Source: Halictus rubicundus (taxonomy: Eukaryota; Arthropoda; Insecta; Hymenoptera; Halictidae). From it: DNA of 64,000 nt. This document shows positions 1 through 10,963 of the stretch, piece after piece. The number at the start of each line of letters is the position of its first letter. Positions within the stretch are counted from its first letter, which is position 1. The stretch spans positions 3,596,001 through 3,660,000 of the forward strand of contig NC_135157.1 in assembly GCF_050948215.1 (NCBI RefSeq), in the 5' to 3' direction. The position numbers were made by a program, and so were the translations under genes. The notes beneath the pieces are model-generated. The model ran no database searches and was not told the origin of the DNA. It saw nothing but the letters and a program-made list of their open reading frames with translations.

Positions 1-340
1 AAGGCGACGGGGTGCGGATCTATGTAGCAAGGGGTGATGGGCGGCGCCAGCACGCTCATTCGACGAGGGGAATCAGCGAGGTTTCCAACGACCAACCACC
101 GCCTCGAGATTAGGCCAACGTCGTAGGTGGCTGCTACGGGTGCGATCCCATTTGCCGATAAAACGCTACGTCGCGCAGCGTCGGCTCTTCTCGCACAGGA
201 AGTGGGGGGTGCGCTGGGAATCGATATGATGGGTGTACGCTGCGGTTTCTGCGAAAAAGAAGGGATGGTAAATTGTCAATGCAAAGACACTGTCGGCGAA
301 TCATCCCCTTTTCAACACTTAAACGTTGCGCTTTGATTCG
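1..340. other. GC-rich left edge, possible exon or promoter of an unseen gene
   Basis: This stretch is clearly richer in G and C than the following 3 kb. A 69-codon frame at 127-336 (plus) is open but starts on GTG, shows no recognisable domain and has no obvious splice partner in the window. It may be the edge of a neighbouring gene; nothing more can be supported. Confidence 0.2.
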
Positions 341-795
341 AAGAAGTTAGAGTATGCGACACAGATGCGTTTATTATTTCTTGCGCAAATAGCTCAGGTT
401 TGGTCTACAATAGAAAATATTTGTTGTATACGCACCGGCGATCGCGTATGATAAATATTATCACTCTTTTTTGGTATTAAAGACCTTCGTGTATAAAATA
501 CGTAGAAATTCTATTTGTTGAAGTTTTACACATTTTTTTTGTATATTCCTAATTGTTTGGTGAAGGAATTATACAATTTTCAAAATCTCTACTTACTTGG
601 TTTTACACCAAGGTCTTCAGTTATTGGTGAATTCGAACAGTAACGTTCGACTTTATCGAATGTTTTATTGGAAACCCTCGTGCGTATGAAAATCTTCTTA
701 AAATATATTTCGTGCATATAAAATTATTTTATTTTTTGAGAAATGTATAATCAATGAATATGTAGGATATGCTCAGAATATTGATGTTCACAGAT

Positions 796-940
796 TAACC
801 CCTTGCACTATGGTTTATTTTACGATAACAGTGATTAGAACATCTTTGTCGTTCATCATTTCCTCGAAGAAAAAGAAAATTTATATTTATTACATGCCCG
901 TGTATTCTTCAATGGCTATATGTACTCTATTTTCGACGTG
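796..940 (+). repeat. Diverged interspersed repeat, copy 1 of 2
   Basis: Similar in order and spacing to 13387-13515: CTTGCAC, then a stretch containing CAGTGATTAGAAC, then an AAAGAA-rich block, TTTATATTTATT, and a closing TATGGCT-like motif. This copy is preceded by TTAACCC, which would suit a TTAA-target (piggyBac-like) MITE end, but no second terminus was found. Confidence 0.4.
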
Positions 941-2847
941 TTAAACCTATTAAAAGAAAAAAAATGGATTTTCATTTAATTTCTATTAATGGCAGTTGAT
1001 GCTAGGACGCGCGATTCCGTCAAATTTTCGAACTTGTATTTTTTTCAATAGTTTATTCCGTAATCTGTCAAATCATTATCGATTCCTTTGTTATCGTAAA
1101 CGATAAATTAGGTAGCCAAAAGGGTTGTTATCATCAGATGCAAAGTGTGAGATAATGAAATTGATTTACAAAATGAAAAAAAGGAAGCTGTACGACAGAA
1201 TAAAATCTGTGTAATACGTTAAAATGCATTTACCTAAATAAAAAAAATTATTATCGGTGCGAAGTAAAATTTTGTGAGACAAGTTGACTGCCTTATCGAC
1301 TTGGGAATCGATGCACAGATGAGTGTATCACGAGTGCATCGTGTACCACACAAATGAGGTATCAATGAGGTAATCACTATTATTCTGTCATACACTGGTA
1401 GAGCTCCAATGCCCCAGTACCATTTTACCCAGTGCTCAATACCAGTTATCGATAACTCATGAGCTTATGCTTGTTAGTGAGAATCGATTATTCAGTATAC
1501 TTCGTTTCTGCTGCTTAATATAATTTGGAAGCAATAAATTCGCACAGAGCGCGAAAAACATTATTTACGAAATATAATATTACAGAAGTAGTAAGCTATA
1601 AAAAAGTAGTTTCAGACATAGTATAACAGAAATATAATTTCTATTAATTACATAATTAAAAAGGAAAAATCATAATTACATAAGGTAAGTTTTATACAGT
1701 TTTTGAGCACATTCACAATTCTTATTTTCTTTCTTTTTAAATGAACCTTTAAATATCTACAAATTGTATAATCTTCCTTTCAATGTATAGATGAATAATA
1801 GTTTTGTATATTTTAAGAATTTTAATTATAGTTTTCATTGAAAGAGTAAAGCCTTTTTTAATTTAAATCCTTTTTTAAAATTAGTCAATTAAAAATTGTG
1901 ACTATCATTACTTTCCAGCAACGATATTATGTGTCTTCTTTATTAGTAAACCTGTCTGAACCTTATGAAATATTGCTTTATTATGTGTATAATATAGAGA
2001 AAAATTAAGATTCTCGAATGGAATGAGATAAATTTTGTTTCTACTAACGTTCGTTTTGTTTCTATTCACTTTTATTAAAGTTTTAAAAATGCCTACATGT
2101 AATTCACTATTATTGTTTATGCTTTTGACGTTTCTCGAAATTTTTCAGATTATGATTAAGCTGGAAAAATAAATGTTTCCACGATTTCAATCTTCAAGAT
2201 CACGAGTTAGGTGCATTTAGTACCTTACGTATTAACGTGCTATGAAAAATATAATTAAAAAAGCTACGTTCTCAAAACGTCGAATTTCTATCCCTATTAT
2301 CTAATAGTGCAACTAACCGCAAGATACCAACAAAATTTGCCAGAGAATGATGGCGAAAACGAGGTATTGTTATAAAAAGTTTCTATTTACAATACTCGGT
2401 TGGGGTGATTAAAATTATATTTGAAACATTTCTCATATCGTTAAAAATAAATAACGGAGAAAAGGAAATATATGTAACTTTCCAATATCACTCTAACATA
2501 CAATCATAAGACACAGTCTACTCAGTAGCAACCACTCACACAAAGTTAAGCTGTTTAAAGTATTACGCGATGTCCACTAGGCGTGCATGTACAATCATCC
2601 GACTACAATTATGCATTGTATCGTTTGTAAATTAAGTAGATACTTGTATCCGGGTTAGCTCCCCAGAATACTTCAGAAACGTTAGCTCGTGACTGCGAGT
2701 AATCATAGATTACAATAATAATCTATCTTGCTGAAACCGGTATACGATTCCAGTTAAAAAGAGTTACGATCTATGCTCCGAAATGAATCTGATTAAACGT
2801 AGTATTTCTCGAAATCGTAATGGCTGAGTTAGTATTAATTCTACATA

Positions 2848-3010
2848 CAGTGTGTTTCCGAAAATGTGTGGGCATAACTTCGGGGATAGATTCAGTACGC
2901 TAAAATAAGAAAAGAATTTCATATGAACACATGCCCGATATGACCTTGTTTCCGAATTATGATCGATTTTGTCTTCCAGTAATTCTTATGACTCTGTTGA
3001 CGGCTTCCAT
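2848..3010 (+). repeat. DNA transposon end fragment
   Basis: Begins ACAGTGTGTTTCCGAAAATG and continues with CATAACTTCGGGGATAGATT. The layout (TACAG-type terminus followed by a hydrolase-free AT-rich lead) resembles the outer end of Tc1/mariner-class elements. No transposase frame follows, so this is a relic. Confidence 0.35.
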
Positions 3011-3728
3011 TAATTGTTTACAAGTATCGCTTCTTATCTCATGCACGACCTTCTGATCTGCTCTTTGCAAACACTATTAGACGCAGTTCCGGGAAACAAA
3101 AATTACTTCTTTTCAAATAAGACTCGACACAGGTCGCCTTCGAGTGTGTAGCCTACATTTCAGTCAGTTTAATATATGCTCTTGGTGATAATAGCACGTA
3201 TAGAAATTTGTTAATACATTTCACAAGTTCAATAACTATACCGAGTCTTTCCCTGTATATTTGCAAAAAGAGTTCACAGTATTTTCTACTTTTAAAAGTA
3301 CTTGGAAAAAATTTCGCATTTTTTCGGATGAATAGCAATAAAATAAAGCAACAAAATAAACTAATTAACAAACACAGAAAAAGAATATTTGTATGGATCT
3401 TTTTGCAAAACACAGTACAGCTAGCCATCTACAGATATTTTAATAAAATTGGATTAATCAAAATTGTTGAAACCAACAATTAAATAATGAATTTCTCTCT
3501 TTAAGTAAAGCGAATTCGATTAGAGAACATTTGGCCTCGAGTAAATCTAATCACGCTCATGCCCGAGACTTTGATCTTGTGCGCTTTGAGGAACTAAAGT
3601 TGCGAAAAAATGTCATCTTGCACAAACACGTTGTCGATGAAAACGTGCATGAAGTCATTGGAAAAACGTGTATTCCCAGATAACGTGTTAAGTCATATCA
3701 CTTATGTAACAGTAAGTTAGGAGATTCG

Positions 3729-3751
3729 TATATAAAATTCATTCCTTCAGT
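3729..3751 (+). promoter_or_regulatory. Core promoter of the chitin-binding peptide gene
   Basis: TATATAAAA at 3729-3737 is followed by a TCAGT initiator-like motif at 3747-3751. The spacing is a little short of the usual 25-30 bp, so the true start may lie slightly downstream. It sits 55-75 bp before the ATG at 3806. Confidence 0.5.
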
Positions 3752-3805
3752 AAAGAAGACACTTGACATTCGAAGAACGGATTTGTAGAAGAAGCAACAG
3801 CCAGT

Positions 3806-4251
3806 ATGAAGCTCGCGGTAACTTTGTTGTGCGCAGTCGCATGCATTGCATCTTTCTTCAGTGCACCGACTCATGTGAGTACCATTTTGAACTTATAATT
3901 TAGAAGTGACGTGCACGGAATTAGTTTCTCAATATTATTTCAATAATATCATTTTACTAGTCGTTTTCCAACGTTAACAGGAAACGTATCGTAACCGGTA
4001 CAAAATATTCAGTGATTTTGAAACTTGTCATCCGTATGATTCGAAATAATTCATAAGTCAATTTAACATTTATTGTACTATCATTTCAGGGAGAAGTTCT
4101 ACCGTATCCAGGTGATTGCTCAAAATACCAACATTGCGATGCTAGCGGATGCTTCATTTTATCGTGCGGAGCAGGAACCGAATTTAACCCGAACATTGGA
4201 ACATGCGATTATCCTTTGCAAAATCGTGAGAACTGTATGAACCGTGGATAA
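3806..4251 (+). CDS. Secreted single-domain chitin-binding (CBM14) peptide
   Basis: Two exons, 3806-3874 and 4090-4251, phase-0 intron with GTGAGT donor and TTTCAG acceptor; 76 residues. Exon 1 encodes a signal peptide (MKLAVTLLCAVACIA..., 23 residues). Exon 2 is one chitin-binding type 2 domain with six cysteines in the order C-x5-C-x4-C-x4-C-x12-C-x8-C, including the SKYQHC and GTEFNP motifs typical of peritrophin-A domains. The family binds chitin in the gut peritrophic matrix, cuticle or trachea. The signal peptide and domain lie on separate exons, as is usual. AATAAA is at 4364-4369. A single domain with almost no linker makes this one of the smallest members; a role as matrix component or in defence cannot be told apart here. 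Confidence 0.85.
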
Positions 4252-5214
4252 AATGTATAGTGAAGCCTGCTAACTTATTCTGAAATATATTATATTATAA
4301 TGAAAAGAATAGGAAAGTGTAAAAGTGTAAATTAAAAGTATTAAACACAAAATGGAGTGATTAAATAAACTAACAGTTTACCTCGTTAATCAGTGTTTTG
4401 TTACTATTGTTACTATTGAACTTATTATTACCTACATTCGTCAAATCTGCAATTTGTTTCCAATGTACCTGTCATTTTATGAATATACCTTTCCTTATTG
4501 CGTTCGTACAAATTAAAGGAAGTGAAAAAATTAAGGAGATTCAATGAGTAAATAATATAACCTACCTTATAATAACATAACTTATCAAGGACTTGACTAC
4601 AAGTCGCGAATTTATGCACGTATACCAATCGGTACTACATGGCCTTGTTTGATAATTCATTCATTTCAGGGGTCTATTATTTGTCATTATAGATATCGTT
4701 TCAAGGCTACTAATAACTACTAAATACTAACCATTTCATAACACGATAAATAAACTTGAAAAACATAGGTAAAATAAACGTAGTGTAACAGCACATTTTC
4801 AAGATGCAAAAATTCATTTTGTGTGATTAAATTTGAAAAATTCTTTTCGTGCTTAAATATTTTAGAATATTTCGATGTATGCCTGTGATACATTGGAACA
4901 ATTGAAACATTACAAAACACTGCTCTTATAGTCACCGTATTGCAATAAATCTTCTATTTCCTGTACAAATCGGTAAAACCGTGCTATTATAGCCATTTAT
5001 CTCCACATCAAAGTTAGAAGTATAAAGTATAGAGAGAAAACACATCGAATTTGCATTGTGTATTGTCTTATTCTTTATCTACAAAACAAGTATCTCATTT
5101 TAAAAACAGAATGAAAATTTTAAAAAAAGCTTTGTTTTAAATTATATGGCGCTATTTGATACTATGTAAAATTTTTAAGAACAGCAATTTACTATTCTAT
5201 AAAGCATGACATTC
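4252..5214. other. AT-rich intergenic sequence
   Basis: Holds the 3' UTR of the chitin-binding gene up to about 4390. The remaining frames are AT-rich and unconvincing. Confidence 0.5.
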
Positions 5215-5217
5215 TTA

Positions 5218-5484
5218 GGCTCTCCGTCCACGAACCGTCGAATGTAAAATAATAGACGTCACGAAGCGTCATCGTCGCGTCATCGTCTCGTAATCGTCGC
5301 GTAATCGTCGCTGCATACAGTTGCCATTGCGCCTAGCGTACGATGCCGCGATCACATATTTATGTATATCCCTTTTCACCCACTCCTGCATAAATTTCTA
5401 CACATACATACAATTTCAGTTTCAGCTTTTACGCCACGCGTACGTGTACGCGTCTCTGACGCGACGCATCGTGGACGGACGGCC
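5218..5484. mobile_element. Non-autonomous PIF/Harbinger-type MITE
   Basis: 267 bp. The first 23 bases (GGCTCTCCGTCCACGAACCG...) match the reverse complement of the last 23 at 19 positions. A TTA is duplicated on both sides (5215-5217 and 5485-5487), the 3-bp TWA target expected for PIF/Harbinger elements. Just inside the left end there is a short tandem array of GTCATCGTCGC-like units; the right end has palindromic CGTACGTGTACG. No coding capacity. The assignment rests on terminus and target site only. Confidence 0.7.
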
Positions 5485-5785
5485 TTATGCGCAACAATGA
5501 TATAGTATACCTGATTTAGTAAAAACTCGCAACTCTTAAAATAACATTTTTTAATTACTTATATTTTTATTATACAGAAAGGAGCTAAAGTTGTCCATCA
5601 TTATAATCGTAGAAGATGCAAGTTATGTCAATTCGCGTGTATCGTAGATGCGATGAGTTGTCTTTGTACAATTTAATAGAGTAAAATAAATATGTATATA
5701 AGGTGTAACATAACAAAATGTTAATAAATAAGTATTATAATATAAATACAAATTTAAAAAATTCATTTTACAATTAAAAAAAAAT

Positions 5786-5857
5786 TTCCGGTACCGGGAA
5801 TCGAACCCGAGCCTCCTGGGTGAAAGCCAGGTATCCTAGCCACTAGACCATACCGGA
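5786..5857 (-). tRNA. tRNA-Glu (anticodon TTC)
   Basis: 72 nt on the minus strand. The acceptor stem TCCGGTA/TACCGGA pairs over 7 bp, the anticodon loop reads CTTTCAC (anticodon TTC), the T arm contains GGTTCGATTCC, and the A box GGTCTAGTGGC is intact. A run of nine T follows downstream on the minus strand (plus 5776-5784 region), a good RNA polymerase III terminator. Looks functional. Confidence 0.93.
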
Positions 5858-6948
5858 TTCTTGTTTAATACAGTTAACGTATTCATACTTTAACAGAAGA
5901 ACATTGCATGTATAATAAAATTAATAAAACGAATATTATCAACAATGAATAAATAATTTACATTTAGCAACTTTTGAAACATTGTGATTTCATATTAAGT
6001 TGCTATGACCAGAGAGAATAGGAGAGTACTCACGCTCGGGTTTTCGGCGTTCCCGATATAGTGCTGACATCTGCTCAGCCTTAGCATGGAACAGAACCGG
6101 GCAGTCTTTCCTAAAACAGAACCGAGCAGTCTTTTAGCATGGAAAAGAACCGAGCAGCTTTTAGCATAAAACCAAACGCACATTATTTTTTTAACCAGGA
6201 TTACATGTAAATCTTGTGTACAAAATCTCTAATTAATATAAATTAAGTATAATATTAATTGTAATGACACGTATTTTATTTTTTTCCAATTTTGTAGTTG
6301 CAAACTCTAGTTGTAAAAATGGATAACCCGGAAAAATTCGAACAAATACAGATTTCATATCGAAGTTTAAAAGCGACCATCCTGAATATTAATTTTATAA
6401 TGAGTTATTGTCATCAATACTATCTTAAATTTTGTCATATATTTAGTTACTGTTATAATTAATTAAAAAAATTTTTCTTTCATGAATAAATATTGTTTCC
6501 ACTTTAGCACCATAAGATTTTTACTAGATGACTTTAAAAACATATTAGAACTATTTTTAAATAATTTTACTGGAAAACATTCTAGTTTATTCCTTATTTC
6601 ACCGTTCTACTAATTTAGATCCGACCTAATATATCATATTTATATAATATATAAATATCGTTTCTAACCGCGTACATAAATATACGCATTACTTACCAAA
6701 TATATTTAAATAAAAGCGAAAATACAAAATAATGTTTTCAGTATGAATTCCTCTGCAATTCTGAATGTGTGTGAAGCTTTCCCACGTAGAAACGTCTCCT
6801 GCAATGCACTCGCGTAACAGGCGTAATGGAATTAAAAGGACACGAGATTCTTTTGTTTCTTCATTATATATATTATCCCCGAGATGAGATTTCTAATTCT
6901 ATCAACAACAGCACCGTTGAAGAATATTTGTTTCACAATATTTGTTGT
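5858..6948. other. AT-rich intergenic sequence
   Basis: No gene recognised. Around 6090-6170 the short phrase AGAACCGAGCAGTCTTTTAGCA recurs two to three times as a local degenerate tandem repeat. Confidence 0.4.
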
Positions 6949-7047
6949 GGCCGACATGGTAGGATGTGACACGGAATGGTAAAAAGGCTCTAGAGCCATC
7001 TAGAGCCTCCTTACCATTTTTGTATCACATCCTACCGTATCGGTCGG
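6949..7047. repeat. Long palindrome (fold-back hairpin)
   Basis: Two arms of about 46 bp face each other around a short centre near 6995. The inner CTAGA...TCTAG pairing is perfect, GGTAGGATGTGA in the left arm matches TCACATCCTACC in the right, and the arms are about 80-85 percent complementary overall. Probably a small MITE; no clear target duplication. Confidence 0.6.
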
Positions 7048-7149
7048 AACTAATATTGTGGAACTAATATTACAGACGAGATGTAGGAATAGGCCAGTTC
7101 AGTCATCTTATCTTATGCTGTTTCGTGTCGCACGAAATGAAATACCGTG

Positions 7150-7690
7150 AGAATGTTCATGATTTAAAAGTAATTCTATACCTTGTATTCTATTACCTAC
7201 CTTTTCTAAGAAATTAGATGGCAACATGGTCAAAGGAATGCTTGTCGACGTCATTGGAAAAAGAAGTTGTTGTAAACATTACATAACCAGAAATATTAAG
7301 TTTATCAGTCTATTGTGTTCTATAATTTATTACGTGCGAATATTCATGGTTCAAAAGTTATTCTGTATCTTAAGTTCTATTAATTATTTTTGCTAACAAA
7401 TTAGATGGCAAGATGATCAAGGGAGTGCTTATCGACGTAGTTGGCAAAAAGAATTGTTATAAACATTAACCAGCTGGAAATAATCAATTTACTAGTTAAT
7501 TGTGTTCGATAAATTAATGCGTGCGAATATTCATGGATTAAAAGTTATTCTGTATCTCGAGTTCTACAATTTATTTTTACTAAATAATTAGATAGCAAGA
7601 TGATCAAGGGAGTGCTTGTCGACATCATTACCAAAAGAAATTGTTATAAATATTAAACAGCCAGAAATAACAAATTTATAAATAATCACT
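7150..7690 (+). repeat. Tandem repeat, about 187 bp x 3
   Basis: Three diverged direct copies starting near 7155, 7341 and 7528. Each carries TATTCATGG-TTAAAAGT, ATTAGATGGCAA, GATGGTCAA-GG-ATGCTTGTCGAC and TTGTTATAAACATTAA in the same order. AT-rich, no coding frame. Confidence 0.7.
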
Positions 7691-7699
7691 ATCACGGCG

Positions 7700-8580
7700 A
7701 TCGAGATCTACCGAAATTAATTGGGGTGGGAGAGTTGCGCACCGCGTACCGCGCAACTGAACTCGGCGGCCGCGCTCAGTCAGTCGCGGTGCGCACTCAG
7801 AAGGGAGTGGAAGTGCTGCGGGACCAGAAGACCGAAGGACCTGGGGCTGCCCTGGCCCACCCTGACCATCTCGGCCAACTCTTGCCTACCTTCCAGTTGA
7901 CCAGAGGGATCCTCCAGAGCTGCACTGGACATTACTGGCCGACCTTGGTCTACCTTTAGCTAGTTTAAGGTGGACCAACGGACATTTAAAACTTCCCTGG
8001 TCCACCTTAAGCTAGCTCGGGGTGGGCTTCTTGGAAACAGCGAGGTTCTTGGAAGCTGTCTTCGTTCACCTTGGTCAACTTTCAGCAGCTCTTTGTAAGT
8101 AACAATTCAAATATACACTTTCTGTTTTGGAATTCGTGTTCATTCAACGAACGTCGTCAATTATTATTTCTGTGTTTCTAATTCGAATTTGTGTCAAGAC
8201 TTTTCAAAAGTTTCTCTTCTTGAAATTATATTATATTATATCTTTGACATAAAATTGGTATTCCTCCGATCGGAGGTCCCTCAGGGGCTCATTCACGGGT
8301 GGGGCCGTGGGTGAGTACGGGTATTTGCGAACCCGGGGCGTCCCGAGCTTGTAGGTCGTTGCGTCCTAAATTCGCTAGATTTATTTTTGATTGGAATGGT
8401 TCATCTTTCCAATTAAAAATTACTTCTGAACTTTCAAAAGTTCCTATTCCAAAATTTATATATCTGATTTAAAATTGGTATTCCTCCGAACGAAGGTCCC
8501 TCAGGGACTCACTCACGGATGGGGCCGTGGGTGAGTACGGGTATTGGCGAACCCGGGGCGACCCGAAGCGCCATTTCAGT
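7700..8580. repeat. GC-richer non-coding repeat block with duplicated 'gaggtccctcagg' module
   Basis: A module holding CGGAGGTCCCTCAGGGGCTC, then GGGGCCGTGGGTGAGTACGGG and CGAACCCGGGGCG, occurs at about 8265-8345 and again at 8484-8570. The sequence before it (about 8100-8270) recurs at 10500-10680, including CATTCAACGAAC and the gene-free AT stretch. The 77-codon frame at 7726-7959 starts on GTG and has no recognisable domain. Nature unknown; could be an old LTR-like or satellite-derived element. Confidence 0.45.
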
Positions 8581-8630
8581 AGTTTGAAGTTCTGACTTCA
8601 TCTACTGTTGTTGATTTTTTGTCGGTTAGG

Positions 8631-9090
8631 CCGCACTCGTGTGCGGGGTTAACTTGGCTCTCATGAGCTGGTCTTAGGTTGGCTCTCGTGAGCTGGATAG
8701 ATTTCGCACTCTTGTGTATGTTAGGTAGGCCGCACTCGTGTGCGGGGTTAGCTTGGCTCTCGTGAGCTGGTCTTAGGTTGGCTCTCGTGAGCTGGTAGTT
8801 TCGCACTCTTGTGCATGTTAGGCAGACCGTACTCGTGTACGGGGTTAGCTTGGTTCTCGTGAGCTGGTCTTAGGTTGGCTCTCGTGAGCTGGATAGATTT
8901 CGCACTCTTGTGCCTGTTAGGTAGGCCGTACTCGTATACGGGGTTAACTTGGCTCTCGTGAGCTGGTGTTAGCTTGGCTCTCGTGAGCTGGTGTTAGGTT
9001 GGCTCTCGTGAGCTGGTGTTAGGTTTGGCTCTCGTGAGCCGGTTAGATTCGCACTCTTGTGCGTGGTAGGTAGGCCGTACTCGTGTACGA
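8631..9090. repeat. Minisatellite made of TCKT-loop hairpins
   Basis: About 97-149 bp units. Each has hairpin A (CCGNAC-TCGT-GTNCGG, at 8631, 8730, 8827, 8926, 9075), two to four copies of hairpin B (GCTC-TCGT-GAGC within GGCTCTCGTGAGCTGG) and hairpin C (GCAC-TCTT-GTGC). All three classes close with C(TCKT)G. In hairpin A, units 1-2 have a C:G pair where units 3-5 have T:A, so the stem is kept by paired changes. A 76-codon minus frame across it is a by-product of the repeat. Confidence 0.75.
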
Positions 9091-9239
9091 GGTCATCGTT
9101 TCTTCATTGATTACTTCGGTGTTCCTTCATTTTGTGTCTAATTATTATTAGACTGTTTCAGTTAAATCACAACAGTTCAGCAAGATCATCGTCGCACGAA
9201 GACAACCAATAGTAAGAAGACATCGCATTATTTATAAGT

Positions 9240-10690
9240 TCGTATTAGTTCTCGAGCAATTATTGTGTTAGAATCACTTTGTTAGTTTCGCTTGTTGATT
9301 TGCAGTTGGTAGCGTCACCCTCGAACCAGAGACTTCTGCTCTGGTTCGCTCCTTTCATTTTTTTTTTTTTTCGTAAATCTGAGCCTTGTGCTCTATTTTT
9401 ATTTTCTCTGTCATTATTCAGAGACTTGTCAATTCTTTTTTTTTTCGCTCACAATAATTGCTCGACTTAAGTTCATGCGTTAGTTATTAAGCTTGTTTGT
9501 TAGTATTGTATATATGTCGAGTAATTATTGCCGTAACTTGACTTTGCTCGACTCGATTGTTAACTCCGACACAGCAGAAGGCTGTGTCGGACCTTGTTTG
9601 CAAGTTTTGAACCGGTCCACGTTGCGATATTCGGCGTGGATGCACTGGGAAATGATGGTCAGGGAGCAGTACTCGCCAGGTAGAACCCTTCCTTCGTAAA
9701 ATTTCTGCCTAAGTCATGTCAACGCTGGCGTGGCTCGCGCCGGGAGCAGGGGATTCATTCCCCATAAGTCTCTTCGTCGCCTTGTCGCGTCAGCGTTGCT
9801 CGTGGCGGGTAGTTGGGGTTAGGTTGATCTACCAAAAGGTGGAGGCGTCTCTGGTCATCATTCTCCGTGTGAAGCGTCGGATATCGTATACTGGTCGGCA
9901 GAAAGCTCTGCAAACATTGTACGCGTCGCGTCACCCTCGAACTAGAGCCTTCTGCTCTGGCTCGGTTTTGTTTCTCTCTTTGAAAGAATCAGAGCCTTCT
10001 GCCTGATTCGTTTTTTATACCTTTTGCCCCGCAATAATTACTCGACATACGCTAAATGGAAAAGTGAACTTTTCTTTCTGTGGAAAAGTAATCTCATCCA
10101 TTTAGCAATCTGCGAAATTTAATTTATAAGATTGTACATCGTCGTTGTAAGAAAGGGAGTCAGAAGGAAGCGTATTGAATTCCTTCTGGCTTCCTTTCGG
10201 GTCTCTTGTGCAGCAACCTCCTCGTGGTGAGACCTGGGCAATCGATATTATTCTCCATTTGTAAGAACTTCTAGCATCTTACAAATAGAGAATAATATCG
10301 AGCTAATAGCTGCTCATTTATCATTTCTGATAAAATTGTGAAATAGAATTTAAGACTTACTAATTATAAAAACTTGTGTATGTATTTGAACTGTGTCTGA
10401 ATTTACTTTGTGTTATCTTGGGATGAGCCGAGGGGCCTTGAATGCTTTCCTTGTTTACCATGGGCCCACCTTCATCTTCTTGGTAAGCTCCTGTCAATTA
10501 TTAACCGAAACACACAGTTTTTGTTTCGGAGTACCTTTTCATTCAACGAACATCGACAATTCCTTTTCTGGATTTCTAATTAAAATTTTCTTCTGAACTT
10601 TCCGAAGTTCCTGTTCTTAAAATTGAGATTTTTTATCTTTCTGTTTTTAAAATTGAACATGTCCGACCGGAGGTCCCCCCATTTATTATA
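9240..10690. repeat. Hairpin-rich non-coding repeat of unknown class, main copy
   Basis: Carries a series of stem-loops whose loop or flank contains CTTCT: 9322-9348 (CGAACCAGAG arm, perfect 10 bp), 9565-9591 (TCCGACACAGC arm, perfect 11 bp), 9938-9964, a weaker one near 9985-10010, and a long stem at about 10247-10310. The segment from CCGTAACTTGACTTTGC (about 9530) to GAGCTAATAGCTGC (about 10313) recurs, diverged, at 12110-12740. Open frames are short and not conserved between copies, so it is treated as non-coding. Confidence 0.5.
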
Positions 10691-10878
10691 GGTATATATG
10701 TATATGGTCTAAGCTTCTCGTGGATCTAGTTGCAACATTTATCGTTCGTCAGCGTAGAGGGCGTAAGAAATCTAGTTGTTGTTAACGATGTCGGTATTTC
10801 AGATCGTGAGACACGAAAACCCCAAATGGTGATTGGTCTACTCCTATACCTCGTCTGTGATATGAGCTCTGGGTTTAA

Positions 10879-10959
10879 CACGTTCACGACGGGGCCGCAT
10901 TTTGGCAATTGTATTTGTACTGATTTGTACCACCGGTGGTACATTTCGTCGTGAATGTG
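10879..10959. mobile_element. Tiny TTAA-flanked MITE (piggyBac-like)
   Basis: 81 bp between TTAA at 10875-10878 and TTAA at 10960-10963. The termini are CACGTTCACGACG and the reverse complement CACATTCACGACG (12 of 13). The centre holds a second palindrome, TACCACCGGTGGTA. Two mirror-image short frames across it are artefacts of the symmetry. Confidence 0.7.
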
Positions 10960-10963
10960 TTAA

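Larger units (their letters stand above)
341..3728. other. AT-rich intergenic sequence
   Basis: No convincing gene. The overlapping plus and minus frames at 3153-3483 mirror each other in low-complexity AT-rich DNA and are not credible. Two old repeat fragments inside are listed separately (796-940 and 2848-3010). Confidence 0.5.

Noticed and set aside
3153..3483. Overlapping 91-codon frames on both strands
   Set aside because: AT-rich, mirror-image, no domain, no promoter or splice context.
8576..8806. 76-codon minus-strand frame with PAHECGL and RANLRPAHES repeats
   Set aside because: It is a reading of the hairpin minisatellite; the unit length is not kept in multiples of three between all units, and no start context or splice sites support it.
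8631..9090. CRISPR-like array
   Set aside because: Repeats are adjoining hairpins without unique spacers, and the genome is eukaryotic.
10726..10954. 72- and 74-codon frames on opposite strands
   Set aside because: They cross the palindromic TTAA MITE and arise from its symmetry.
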